In this document: positions 4,815-12,485 of the stretch, in pieces
Numbering within the stretch: position 1 is the stretch's first letter
Layout of the letters: every line of letters begins with the position of its first letter
Source: Longimicrobium sp.
Lineage (GTDB): Bacteria; Gemmatimonadota; Gemmatimonadetes; Longimicrobiales; Longimicrobiaceae
Length of the DNA: 14,993 bases
Assembly (NCBI GenBank): GCA_030446945.1
Contig: JAUJMI010000033.1
Span: 1 to 14,993 of the forward strand
Reading direction: 5' to 3'
The notes under the pieces: model-generated
What the model was told of the DNA's origin: nothing
Seen by the model: only the letters and a program-made list of their open reading frames with translations
Databases searched by the model: none
Program-made: the position numbers and the translations under genes

Positions 4815-6299
4815 TCAGGTGTGCGCGGTCTGGCGGCCGTAGGAGAAGCCGGGGACCAGGCGCTGCACGCCGCTCAGGAGGTAGTCCACCACCTCGCCCG
4901 CGGTGTAGCCGGTGCGGTCCGAGCCGATGAAGCGGCGGATGTTCTTGAGCTCGTCGCCGCTGGTGATCAGCGGGGCCTCCTCCACGCCCTCGTCGCGCAC
5001 CTGCGCGTGGCCGATCGTGGCGAAGAGGGCGTTGCACAGGCACTTGCGGCCCACCGTGTCTTCCACCTTGCCGCCCTTTTTGACGTAGGTGTCCACCGGC
5101 TCGGCGGCGCAGCGGTAGTTGACCCGGCCGCGCTCGTCCTTGTACGACTCGCGCAAATAGCCCAGGTCGCACACGCGCTCGCGCTGCTGGTAGACGGGGA
5201 GCTGCGACAGCGTCCCCGGCACCTGCGCCACCTTGAACGGGAAGCCGGTGGGGGAGGCGCGCGAGTCGGTCACCACGTCGATGGTGTCCTCCTGCGCCTG
5301 GCGGATCACGCTGCGCTTCAGCTCGGAGGTGACGCCGCTCTCCTCCGCGTAAGCGAAGAGGGTGCCCACCTGGATCCCCGCCGCGCCCGCGTCCAGCGCC
5401 TCCGCCAGCTTCTCCGGGCTGCCGGAGCCGCCCGCCAGCCAGAAGGGGAGGCCGTGGTCCTTCATCTTCTCCAGGTCCACCACGTCGCGCTGGCCGTAGA
5501 TCGGCTCGCCGCGCTCGTTGTAGACGATCTCGCCGCGGGGCGGAGCGTTGTGCCCGCCTGCCGTGGGCGCCTCGATGATGAAGCCGTCCACCCGGCCGCT
5601 CGCCTTGCGCGCCAGCATGGTGGCCAGCGAGTTGGAGGCGATGATGGGGAGGAAGAACGGACGCGTGATCTCCACCGGCGGCGTCTCGGAGTGCACGCGC
5701 GGGTCGAAGTGCAGGAGCTGCGTCTCGTCGCGCCCCAGCCCCTCCACGTCGAACTTCATCGACGCGGGCTCGTGGCGGGCGAAGCGGTCCAGCACGCCGG
5801 GGATATCCTTGGGGATGCCGGCGCCCATCAGCACGTAGTCCACACCGGCCAGCATGGCGCCGTACAGCGTCGCCAGGTTGGGCATCTGCACCTTGGTGAG
5901 GAGGTTGATCCCCACCACGCCGTCGTGCCCTTCTTTGGCCAGCCACACCTCCACGAACGACGAGAGCACGGTGAGCTGCTCGCGCACCTTGCTCACCATC
6001 TGGCGATACATGGGGACGGCCTTGTACGGCTCGCCCGGCGCGCGCCCCTCCGGGAGGAAGTAGCTCTTCAGCACCGCCGCGCTCACTTCCGGGAGCGGGA
6101 AGTGCTCCATCGCGCGCCGGATGTGCCCGCCCATGTCGCCATCCTGCAGGCGCCGCACCAGGAGGGAGTCGATGCATGTTCCAGAGACCACGCCCATCTG
6201 CCCCCGCATGGCGACTGCCTTGGCGAGGACCCAATTGGAGACTCCGACGCCCATTCCGCCCTGAATGATCAGCGGATGGGAGAGCGCGGCTTCGTTCAT
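4815..6299 (-). CDS. Nitronate monooxygenase-like FMN protein (2-nitropropane dioxygenase family, long form)
   Basis: This is a 494-residue flavin-dependent TIM-barrel protein. FMN-binding and active-site motifs are visible: IIQGGMGVGVS at 11-21, GINLLTKVQ at 130-138, FIIEAPTAGGHNAPPRGE with His250 at the position of the catalytic base, and the phosphate-binding WLAGGSGSPEKLAEALDAGAAGIQVGT at 287-313. Classic nitronate monooxygenases have about 320-360 residues. This one has about 130 more after the barrel core, including five scattered cysteines overall, one as CDLG (377), one as YRCAA (397) and two in RKCLCNAL (420, 422). The family also contains FabK- and PfaD-type enoyl reductases, so the substrate is uncertain. 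ATG 6299 starts right before the first barrel strand; no Shine-Dalgarno is visible. The gene is transcribed divergently from hemQ. Confidence 0.85.
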   Translation of the reverse strand: MNEAALSHPLIIQGGMGVGVSNWVLAKAVAMRGQMGVVSGTCIDSLLVRRLQDGDMGGHIRRAMEHFPLPEVSAAVLKSYFLPEGRAPGEPYKAVPMYRQMVSKVREQLTVLSSFVEVWLAKEGHDGVVGINLLTKVQMPNLATLYGAMLAGVDYVLMGAGIPKDIPGVLDRFARHEPASMKFDVEGLGRDETQLLHFDPRVHSETPPVEITRPFFLPIIASNSLATMLARKASGRVDGFIIEAPTAGGHNAPPRGEIVYNERGEPIYGQRDVVDLEKMKDHGLPFWLAGGSGSPEKLAEALDAGAAGIQVGTLFAYAEESGVTSELKRSVIRQAQEDTIDVVTDSRASPTGFPFKVAQVPGTLSQLPVYQQRERVCDLGYLRESYKDERGRVNYRCAAEPVDTYVKKGGKVEDTVGRKCLCNALFATIGHAQVRDEGVEEAPLITSGDELKNIRRFIGSDRTGYTAGEVVDYLLSGVQRLVPGFSYGRQTAHT

Positions 6300-6340
6300 G
6301 CGCTTGCGGGGTAACGGGTTGCGTGATCGTTCATAGGGCT

Positions 6341-6465
6341 TTGCACAATGAATCTACCGCCAAAGTGCGCGATGTGCAACGGGTTACGCCTTTGGCGCCC
6401 TGAAAATGAGCGCGGCTCAGTGCCTCCCGGCCCGTGCCCGCGCGTCCGAATCCAAACTTTGCACA
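6341..6465. promoter_or_regulatory. Three TTGCACA sites in the divergent control region
   Basis: TTGCACA occurs at 6341-6347 (plus), inverted as TGTGCAA at 6373-6379, and again at 6459-6465 within a second CTTTGCACA. The first pair brackets the predicted -35 and start-site region of the flavoprotein gene, and the third lies about 25 bases upstream of the hemQ -35. A shared operator is possible. ACGGGTT also occurs twice (6314-6320 and 6379-6385). Confidence 0.35.
6351..6379 (-). promoter_or_regulatory. Candidate promoter of the nitronate monooxygenase-like gene
   Basis: On the minus strand TTGCAC (6379-6374) is followed by exactly 17 bases and then TAGATT (6356-6351). This is a moderate match to a housekeeping promoter. 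It predicts a start site near 6345 and an untranslated leader of about 45 bases before ATG 6299. Confidence 0.45.
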
Positions 6466-6489
6466 CCCGGTGCCAGCGTCCACGAGGCG

Positions 6490-6519
6490 TTGCCGGGCGG
6501 AGGCGGGAGCGGGTATCTT
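6490..6519 (+). promoter_or_regulatory. Candidate promoter of hemQ
   Basis: TTGCCG at 6490-6495, an 18-base spacer, and TATCTT at 6514-6519. The predicted transcription start falls at about 6526-6528, exactly on an in-frame GTG (6528-6530) of hemQ. That GTG would give a leaderless mRNA and a protein 22 residues longer than one starting at ATG 6594. Confidence 0.5.
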
Positions 6520-6545
6520 CGAGCCTCGTGGCGCGCCCCGGCGAA

Positions 6546-6591
6546 GGGGAATCCCGTTCCCCGTTCCCCGTTCCCCGTTCCCCGTTCCCCG
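6546..6591 (+). repeat. TTCCCCG heptamer array, five perfect copies
   Basis: Five tandem copies of TTCCCCG at 6557-6591, preceded by a degenerate unit (AATCCCG). GGGGAA at 6546-6551 can pair with the first TTCCCC. The array ends two bases before the ATG of hemQ, where a ribosome binding site would normally be. In the hemQ frame it reads as a Ser-Pro-Phe-Pro-Val-Pro-Arg peptide repeat. The reverse complement, GGGGAAC, resembles the GGGAATA unit of the arrays at 2034 and 10147. Confidence 0.9.
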
Positions 6592-6593
6592 CG

Positions 6594-7400
6594 ATGCCCG
6601 CCATTCCGCCCGCCACCCTCGAAGGCTGGTACGCCCTCCACCAGGTGTTCGCGCTGGACTGGGCCGCCCTGCGCCCCGGGGATGCGCCCGCGCTCGCCGC
6701 CGACGCCCGCCGGCTGATGGAGGAGCTGGCCCCCACGGGCGAGGGGTGGAGCGGCGCCTTCCGCATCGCCGCCGGCGACGGGGCGGACCTGCTGCTCGTG
6801 CACTTCCGTCCCACGCTGGACGAGGTGGCGGCGGTGCAGACACGGGTAAAGGCGTCCGCTCTGGGCCCCCTCCTGCGCCCCGTGTACGACTACCTCTCGG
6901 TGACCGAGGCGGGGCTGTACCACGCCACGGCACAGGCCGCGCGCGAGCACGGCCCGGGGACGCCGGAGTTCAGGGCCGCGCTCGAAACGGCGAAGGCGGA
7001 GGAGCTCGCCTCGGCGCACGTGCGCTCCAGGCTGTACCCGGAAGTGCCGCAGGGGATGCGCTACCTCTCCTTTTACCCCATGACCAAGCGGCGCACCGGG
7101 GCGGAGAACTGGTACACGCTGGACGTGGCGGAGCGCAGCCGCCTGATGCGCGACCACGGGATGACGGGGCGCCAGTACGCCGGGCGCGTCTTCCAGGTCA
7201 TCACCGGCTCGGTGGGCTTCGACGAGTGGGAATGGGGCGTGACGCTCTTCGCGAGAGACCCGCTGGAGTTCAAGCGGATCGTCACCGAGATGAGGTACGA
7301 CGAGGCGAGCGCGCTGTACGGCGAGTTCGGGCGTTTCTTCACAGGCATTCGTCTTGCTCCCGAAGAGTGGGAAGAGGTTCTCGGAGGGGCTTCCGCGTGA
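6594..7400 (+). CDS. hemQ: Coproheme decarboxylase, chlorite dismutase family (HemQ/ChdC)
   Basis: This enzyme catalyses the last step of the coproporphyrin-dependent heme pathway: oxidative decarboxylation of two propionates of coproheme to give heme b. The 268-residue protein has the family hallmarks: TLEGWYALH near the N-terminus, the catalytic tyrosine Tyr161 in SFYPMTKRR, GAENWYTL, proximal heme ligand His188 in RLMRDHGMTGRQYAG, and the diagnostic VITGSVGFDEWEWGVTLFA at 202-220. ATG 6594 gives the usual N-terminus but has no Shine-Dalgarno, only the C-rich heptamer array. The alternative GTG 6528 is in frame, sits at a predicted transcription start, and would place the array inside the protein as a proline-rich leader. 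Other heme genes are not in the window; mlaE follows 76 bases later with its own promoter-like hexamer. Confidence 0.93.
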   Translation: MPAIPPATLEGWYALHQVFALDWAALRPGDAPALAADARRLMEELAPTGEGWSGAFRIAAGDGADLLLVHFRPTLDEVAAVQTRVKASALGPLLRPVYDYLSVTEAGLYHATAQAAREHGPGTPEFRAALETAKAEELASAHVRSRLYPEVPQGMRYLSFYPMTKRRTGAENWYTLDVAERSRLMRDHGMTGRQYAGRVFQVITGSVGFDEWEWGVTLFARDPLEFKRIVTEMRYDEASALYGEFGRFFTGIRLAPEEWEEVLGGASA

Positions 7401-7464
7401 CGCGAGCCACTCTCCTCACTCCGTCCGGGGCAATACCATGCTGGCCCGGCGCGGGGTTCGCTCG

Positions 7465-7470
7465 TATCTT
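7465..7470 (+). promoter_or_regulatory. Candidate leaderless -10 element of mlaE
   Basis: TATCTT (in CGTATCTTGACC) ends six bases before ATG 7477, so a transcript would begin at or near the start codon. It is the same hexamer as at the hemQ promoter. No good -35 was found. Confidence 0.4.
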
Positions 7471-7476
7471 GACCGC

Positions 7477-8256
7477 ATGAACCTGTCTCTCCCCTTCGCC
7501 ATCGTCGGCGGCGCCATCCTGGGGCTGCTGTCATCGTTCGGCCAGTTCTCCCGCTTCGTGGGGGACCTGATCCGCGCGCTGACGGACGTCCGTACCTGGG
7601 GTCCGCTCACCGTGGGGCAGATGAGGCGGCTGGGGGTGGACTCGCTCCCCATCGCGCTCTTCCTCTCGTGCTTCACGGGAATCGTGCTGGCGCTGCAGGC
7701 GTCGTACACCTTCACCGGCGCCATCCCGCTGTACTTCGTGGGCGCGCTGGTGACCAAGACGATGATCCTGGAGCTGGGCCCGGTGCTCACGGGTCTGGCC
7801 CTTTCCGGCCGCGTGGGCGCCAACATCGCCGCCGAGCTGGGGACGATGCGGGTATCCGAGCAGATCGACGCGCTGGAGACGATGGCGTACAACCCCATCG
7901 CCTACCTGGTGGTGCCGCGCGTGCTGGCGGGCACCATCATGGTGCCGCTGCTGGTGATCTTCTCGAACGTGCTGGGCATCGCCTCCGGGTGGATCACCTC
8001 CATGAACGTGCTGGATATGACCAGCGCCCAGTTCGTGCGGGGCTCACGGCTCTTCTATGACTCGTTCGACATCGTCTACTGCATCATCAAGTCGACCTCC
8101 TTTGGGCTGACGATCACGGTGCTGGGGTGCTATCAGGGGTTCAACACCCGCGGCGGCGCCGAGGGCGTGGGGATCGCCACCACCCGCGCCGTGGTGCTCG
8201 CCAGCATGATGATCCTGGTGCTGGACGCCTTCTGGGCGCTGGTGCTTCTCCAGTGA
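7477..8256 (+). CDS. mlaE: MlaE-family lipid ABC transporter permease
   Basis: This is the inner membrane permease of an Mla-type phospholipid transport system. The 259-residue product has the full family signature: GVDSLPIALFLSCFTGIVLALQ at 53-74, the core ELGPVLTGLALSGRVGANIAAELGTMRVSEQIDALETM at 99-136, YLVVPRVLAG at 143-152, and the C-terminal GCYQGFNTRGGAEGVGIATTRAVV at 217-240. About five to six hydrophobic helices are visible. ATG 7477 gives a normal family length. ATG 7438 and an open frame to 7354 exist upstream, but the latter overlaps hemQ. The TGA overlaps the GTG of mlaF (GTGA at 8253-8256), so the two are translationally coupled. Confidence 0.95.
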   Translation: MNLSLPFAIVGGAILGLLSSFGQFSRFVGDLIRALTDVRTWGPLTVGQMRRLGVDSLPIALFLSCFTGIVLALQASYTFTGAIPLYFVGALVTKTMILELGPVLTGLALSGRVGANIAAELGTMRVSEQIDALETMAYNPIAYLVVPRVLAGTIMVPLLVIFSNVLGIASGWITSMNVLDMTSAQFVRGSRLFYDSFDIVYCIIKSTSFGLTITVLGCYQGFNTRGGAEGVGIATTRAVVLASMMILVLDAFWALVLLQ

Positions 8257-9053
8257 GCATCCAGCTGCGCGGGCTCCACAAGGGGTTCGGGTCGAAGAAG
8301 ATCCTCCGCGGCCTGGACCTGGACGTGGACGAGGGGGAGACGATGTCGCTGGTGGGCTTCTCGGGCGCGGGCAAGTCGCTCACGCTCAAGCACATCGTGG
8401 GGCTGATGAAGCCTGACGCGGGCACGGTGCACGTGGACGGGCTGGAGGTGCCCACCCTGCCGCGCGAAAAGCTCTTCAAGCTGCGGCTGGACATGGGGTA
8501 CGTCTTCCAGTTCGCCGCCCTCTTCGACTCCATGACGATCGGTGAGAACATCGCCATGGGGCTGCGCAAGAAGGGGGGGATGACGCAGGCGCAGATCCGC
8601 GAACGGGTGGAGGAGTCGCTGGCGCTGGTGGACCTGGCGGGGTTCTCGTCTCGCTTTCCGCAGGAGATGTCCGGCGGGCAGCAGAAGCGGGCGGGGCTGG
8701 CGCGGGCCATCGCGTACCGCCCCAAGTACCTGCTATACGACGAGCCCACCAGCGGGCTGGATCCCGTCACCACCACGGTGATCGACCGGCTGGTTCTGCG
8801 GATGAAAAAGGAACTGGGGGTCACCTCGCTGGTTATCACGCATGACATGAAGAGCGCGTACGCCATCAGCGACCGCATCGGGATGCTGTACGAGGGGCGG
8901 CTGGTGGAGGTGGGGACGCCGCAGGAGTTCCAGGAGTCGCGCAACCCCATCGTGCGCGCCTTCGTGGAGGGCGAGCCCGGGCTGAAGCACGACGCGGAGG
9001 AGCCCCTGCCGATGGGCGGGGACGGCGCCGCCGGCAAAGGGAGGAAACGATGA
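8253..9053 (+). CDS. mlaF: MlaF-family lipid ABC transporter ATPase
   Basis: This 266-residue ATPase powers the Mla permease. ABC motifs appear in order: Walker A GFSGAGKS (35-42), Q-loop Gln86 in YVFQFAALFDSMT, signature MSGGQQKR (139-146), Walker B YLLYDEPTSGLD (159-170) with catalytic Glu164, and the switch His197 in VITHDM. The QFAALFDSMTVxEN-like segment and the serine in Walker A are typical of the MlaF branch. The GTG start at 8253 overlaps the mlaE stop, and the TGA overlaps the mlaD ATG (ATGA at 9050-9053). About 25 C-terminal residues after EGEP are charged and poorly conserved. Confidence 0.95.
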   Translation: MSIQLRGLHKGFGSKKILRGLDLDVDEGETMSLVGFSGAGKSLTLKHIVGLMKPDAGTVHVDGLEVPTLPREKLFKLRLDMGYVFQFAALFDSMTIGENIAMGLRKKGGMTQAQIRERVEESLALVDLAGFSSRFPQEMSGGQQKRAGLARAIAYRPKYLLYDEPTSGLDPVTTTVIDRLVLRMKKELGVTSLVITHDMKSAYAISDRIGMLYEGRLVEVGTPQEFQESRNPIVRAFVEGEPGLKHDAEEPLPMGGDGAAGKGRKR

Positions 9054-10147
9054 AGTGGAAGAACGAGGCGCTGGTGGGCCTGGTGGTGATCGCGGGGATC
9101 CTGACCGCGCTGGCGGGGGCCGTGTGGCTGAGCGGCCGCTCGTGGAGCGGCGAGGAGCGCACCATCACCGCCACCTTCCGCGGCGTGGGCGCGCTGGAGG
9201 TGGGGAACCCGGTGAAGGTGCGCGGCGTGAACGTGGGGCGGGTGACGGACATCCGCCTTTCGGAGCGTGGCGACGGGGTGTTCGTGAACATGTCGGTGCG
9301 CCCGGACATCGTGATGCCGAGCGACGCCGGGGTGCTGCTGGCCAGCGAGTCGCTCTTCGGCGACTGGATGGCGCAGATCGTCTCGCGCGGCCAGTACCCG
9401 GACCTGGAGTTCGTGGCGGCGCAGCGGGGCCGCGTGCTTCCCGGCGCCTCGCTCCCGGACATCTCCGAGCTGACGGCGGTGGCGGCGCGCATCTCCAGCG
9501 ACATCGAGACGCTCTCCGCCCGCATCCAGCTCGCCTTCACGGAGGAGACGGCGCTCACCATCCGGCAGACGCTGGAGAACGTCGGCGAGGTGAGCGACCA
9601 GCTGGAAGGCTTCATCGGGCAGCAGACGCGCACGTACGACGCTGTGTCGCGCAACGTGCTGGGGGCGACGGAGAACGTGCGCAGGACGACGGAGACGGCT
9701 TCGCTGACGGCCACGGACATCCGCACCACCATCAACCGCGGCGACGTGCAGGCGATCCTGGCCAACGCACGCCGGGCGAGCGCCAACCTGGAGACGCTGA
9801 GCTCTCAGCTGAGCGCCTCCACCGGCGGCATCCCCGGCGTCATCGCCCGCGTGGACACCACGGTCGCCACCTTTGGCGCCACGGCCACCGCGCTGAACCA
9901 GACGATCAGCGCCCTCCAGCCCTCCCTTGCCGAGGTGGGCCCGACGCTCGTCGAGGCGCGCCGCGCGATGGGCACGCTGAGCACTGCCGTCGGCGCGATC
10001 CAGCAGGGCAACGGCACCCTGGGCCGCCTGGCGACCGACCCGGCGCTCTACGAAGAGATGCAGCGCGCCATCGAGACGCTCCGCCGGCTGATGGCGGACA
10101 TCCAGCAGAACCCGGCGAAGTACATCGGGCAGGTGCAGGTGTTTTAG
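9050..10147 (+). CDS. mlaD: MCE-family lipid-binding protein (MlaD-like)
   Basis: This 365-residue protein is anchored in the inner membrane by an N-terminal helix (about 8-28). A single MCE domain follows (about 38-115: ATFRGVGALEVGNPVKVRGVNVGRVTDI, then LLASESLFGDWMAQI). The rest (about 140-350) is a long alpha-helical, Ala/Thr/Ser-rich region that probably forms a periplasmic coiled-coil channel, and the tail NPAKYIGQVQVF is common in this family. The E. coli MlaD is about half this length, so this is the long form seen in other phyla. GGGAGG a few bases upstream of ATG 9050 is a good ribosome binding site. No mlaC or mlaB homologue is present. The TAG stop shares its last G with the following repeat array. 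Confidence 0.93.
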   Translation: MKWKNEALVGLVVIAGILTALAGAVWLSGRSWSGEERTITATFRGVGALEVGNPVKVRGVNVGRVTDIRLSERGDGVFVNMSVRPDIVMPSDAGVLLASESLFGDWMAQIVSRGQYPDLEFVAAQRGRVLPGASLPDISELTAVAARISSDIETLSARIQLAFTEETALTIRQTLENVGEVSDQLEGFIGQQTRTYDAVSRNVLGATENVRRTTETASLTATDIRTTINRGDVQAILANARRASANLETLSSQLSASTGGIPGVIARVDTTVATFGATATALNQTISALQPSLAEVGPTLVEARRAMGTLSTAVGAIQQGNGTLGRLATDPALYEEMQRAIETLRRLMADIQQNPAKYIGQVQVF

Positions 10148-10208
10148 GGAATAGGGAATAGGGAATAGGCCCTATTCCCTATTCCCTATTTCCCTATTCC
10201 CTATTCCC
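10147..10208. repeat. GGGAATA heptamer palindrome filling the mlaD-lysC gap
   Basis: Three perfect GGGAATA units (10147-10167) are followed by GGC and five TATTCCC units (10173-10208), the third carrying one extra T. The two sides form a perfect inverted repeat with 20-bp arms (10150-10169 and 10171-10190) and a single-base centre. The array begins in the stop codon of mlaD and ends one base before the lysC ATG, leaving no room for a Shine-Dalgarno. In DNA it could extrude as a cruciform; in RNA it would be a strong hairpin. Confidence 0.95.
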
Positions 10209-10209
10209 A

Positions 10210-11478
10210 ATGCCGTTAGTCGTCCAGAAGTTCGGTGGCACCTCCGTCGGCTCGCCCGAGCGGATCCGGGCCGTGGCGCGGCGGGTGGCGCGGGCCCGGG
10301 CGCGCGGCGACGACCTGGTGGTGGTGGTCTCCGCCATGGGGCACACCACCGACGAGCTGACGGAGCTGGCCGCGCAGGTCACCGGGCTAGAGCGCGCCGG
10401 GAGCCGGCACCCGCGGGAGATGGACATGCTGCTGACGGCGGGGGAGCGAATCGCCGCGGCGCTGCTCACCATGGCGATCGCGGAGGAGGGGGCCGAGGCG
10501 CGCTCCTTCACCGGGAGCCAGGCGGCCATCATCACCGACGGGCAGCACACCGCCGCCCGAATCCGCGAGATCCGCGGCGACCGCGTGCGCGAGGCGCTCT
10601 CCGAGGGGAGGGTCGCCATCGTGGCCGGCTTCCAGGGAGTGAGCACGGAGCGCGAGATCACCACGTTGGGGCGCGGCGGTTCGGACACCAGCGCGGTGGC
10701 GCTGGCCGCGGCGCTCAGGGCGGACCGGTGCGAGATCTTCACCGACGTGGACGGCGTCTACACGGCGGACCCGCGGCGGGTGCCCGGCGCGCGCGTCATC
10801 CGCGAGATCTCGCACGCCGAGATGCTGGAGATGGCCTCCGCCGGGGCCCAGGTGATGCATGCGCGCGCCGTGGACATCGGGGCGCGATTCGGCGTGGACA
10901 TCCGCGTCCTCTCCTCCGTTTCCGACGACGACACTCCTTCAGGGACGCTGATCACCTCGATGCCCCGCGCGATGGAAGACCTCGTACTCACCGGCCTCGC
11001 CTCCTCCGGATCACAGGGGAAGGTGATCCTGCGCGGGCTCCCCGCCGGGATGGCGAGCTCCACCGAGCTGCTGGGCGCGATGGCCGAGGCCGGCGTCAGC
11101 GTGGACATGGTGTCCGAGGCGTTCGAGGCGGCGGGCACCACGCAGGTGCAGCTCACCGTCGCCGCGGACGTGATCGAGCGTGCCCGCCAGACGGCGGGCG
11201 AGGTGGTCGCGCGGCTGGGGAGCGGCAGCGTGGAGACGCGCGGCGGGCTCACCCGCATCACCCTGGTGGGGAGCGGGATGACGGGGCGGCCGGGGGTGTA
11301 CGCCCGCGCCTACCGCACCCTGCACGCCGCCGGCGTGGAGGTGCACGGCGTGTCCACTTCGTCCATCTCGATCTCGCTTCTCGTCGCGGCGGAGCACGAG
11401 GACGATTCGCTGCGCGCTCTCCACGACGCCTTTGCGCTGGAGATGGCGGGCGAGGCGGACCACGTGGCGGAGCGCTGA
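10210..11478 (+). CDS. lysC: Aspartate kinase
   Basis: This enzyme phosphorylates aspartate to aspartyl-4-phosphate, the committed step toward lysine, threonine, methionine and diaminopimelate. The 422-residue protein shows the kinase motifs KFGGTSVG (7-14), SAMGHTTDEL (41-50), MLLTAGERI (73-81), TTLGRGGSDTSAVALA (151-166) and FTDVDGVYTADPR (177-189). A C-terminal regulatory region (about 260-422) resembles the paired ACT domains, with SVDMVSEAF and GVEVHGVSTSSISISLLV. Feedback inhibition by an end product is therefore likely. ATG 10210 starts directly after the repeat array and has no Shine-Dalgarno; the protein fits the family from its second residue, so no other start is plausible. Its stop overlaps asd by one base. 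Confidence 0.96.
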   Translation: MPLVVQKFGGTSVGSPERIRAVARRVARARARGDDLVVVVSAMGHTTDELTELAAQVTGLERAGSRHPREMDMLLTAGERIAAALLTMAIAEEGAEARSFTGSQAAIITDGQHTAARIREIRGDRVREALSEGRVAIVAGFQGVSTEREITTLGRGGSDTSAVALAAALRADRCEIFTDVDGVYTADPRRVPGARVIREISHAEMLEMASAGAQVMHARAVDIGARFGVDIRVLSSVSDDDTPSGTLITSMPRAMEDLVLTGLASSGSQGKVILRGLPAGMASSTELLGAMAEAGVSVDMVSEAFEAAGTTQVQLTVAADVIERARQTAGEVVARLGSGSVETRGGLTRITLVGSGMTGRPGVYARAYRTLHAAGVEVHGVSTSSISISLLVAAEHEDDSLRALHDAFALEMAGEADHVAER

Positions 11479-12485
11479 TGCACGTCGCCATCCTGGGCGC
11501 CACCGGCGCCGTGGGCCGCACCATGCTCGGCGTGCTGGCCGAGCGCGGCCTTCCCGTGGAGCGGCTGACGCTGCTTGCCTCCGAGCGCTCCGCGGGGCAG
11601 CGCGTGGAGGGGGGCGGGCGCGAGTGGGCGGGGGAGGTGCCGCGGCCCGGGTCGTTCCGCGGAGTGGACTTCGCCCTCTTCTCGGCCGGCGCGGACCTCT
11701 CGCGCGAGTGGGGGCCGCGCGCCGCCGAGGAGGGCGCCGTGGTCGTGGACAACTCCTCCGCCTGGCGGATGGATCCCGACGTCCCGCTGGTCGTACCCGA
11801 GGTGAACATGGCGGCGGCGCAGCACCGGCCGCGCGGCATCGTCGCCAATCCCAACTGCTCGACGATCCAGATGGTCGTCGCCCTGCAGGCGCTGCACAGG
11901 GCGGGCGGGCTGCGGCGCGTGGTGGCCAGCACCTACCAGTCTGTGAGCGGGGCGGGGGAGACGGGGCGCGACACCCTGCGCCGCGAGAACGAGGGCGAGG
12001 GGCTCACCCTGCCGCGCGTGGCGCAGCCGGTGGAGGGCTCCCCCTTCCGGCGCCGCATCGCCGGCAACGTCATCCCCCAGATCGGCGACTTCGACGTCGA
12101 GGGGTGGACGGGGGAGGAGCGCAAGATGATGGACGAGACGCGCAAGATCATGGGGATCCCCGATCTCGCCGTCGCCGCCACCTGCGTGCGCGTCCCGGTG
12201 GAGGTGGGGCACTCGGTGCAGGTGATGGTGGAGACGGAGCGCGAGCTCTCGGCGGAGGCGGCGCGCAGGGCGCTGGCGCTCTTCCCCGGCATCCTGCTGC
12301 AGGGCGGGCCCGAGGCGTACCCCACGCCGTGGGAGGCGGCGGGGCGCGACGCCGTGTTCGTGGGGCGCATCCGCAAGGACCCGCTGATCCCCAACACGCT
12401 GCACCTGTGGGTGGTGGCGGACAACCTGCGGAAGGGGGCCGCCACGAACGCCGTGCAGATCGTGCAGGGGCTGCGCGGTGGGTAA
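11478..12485 (+). CDS. asd: Aspartate-semialdehyde dehydrogenase
   Basis: This enzyme reduces aspartyl phosphate to aspartate semialdehyde with NADPH, the step after LysC. The 335-residue protein has the dinucleotide-binding GATGAVGRTM (7-16), SAGADLSREW, DNSSAWRMDPDVPLVVPEVN (91-110), the nucleophile Cys127 in ANPNCSTIQ, TYQSVSGAG (152-160) and catalytic-site His245 in PVEVGHSV. The start overlaps the lysC stop (TGATG), and a GGAG lies five bases upstream inside lysC, so the pair is translationally coupled. The 3' end overlaps the Nudix gene by eight bases. Confidence 0.96.
   Translation: MHVAILGATGAVGRTMLGVLAERGLPVERLTLLASERSAGQRVEGGGREWAGEVPRPGSFRGVDFALFSAGADLSREWGPRAAEEGAVVVDNSSAWRMDPDVPLVVPEVNMAAAQHRPRGIVANPNCSTIQMVVALQALHRAGGLRRVVASTYQSVSGAGETGRDTLRRENEGEGLTLPRVAQPVEGSPFRRRIAGNVIPQIGDFDVEGWTGEERKMMDETRKIMGIPDLAVAATCVRVPVEVGHSVQVMVETERELSAEAARRALALFPGILLQGGPEAYPTPWEAAGRDAVFVGRIRKDPLIPNTLHLWVVADNLRKGAATNAVQIVQGLRGG

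Noticed and set aside
4383..6314. A 643-residue plus-strand frame across the PIN-partner region and the flavoprotein gene
   Set aside because: It is antisense to a well-supported FMN-barrel gene, has low-complexity His/Arg/Leu composition, and only its first part overlaps the decayed partner copy. GC-rich DNA produces such frames.
6546..6591. CRISPR-like array
   Set aside because: The units are seven bases long and directly joined, without spacers; the same applies to the arrays at 2034 and 10147.
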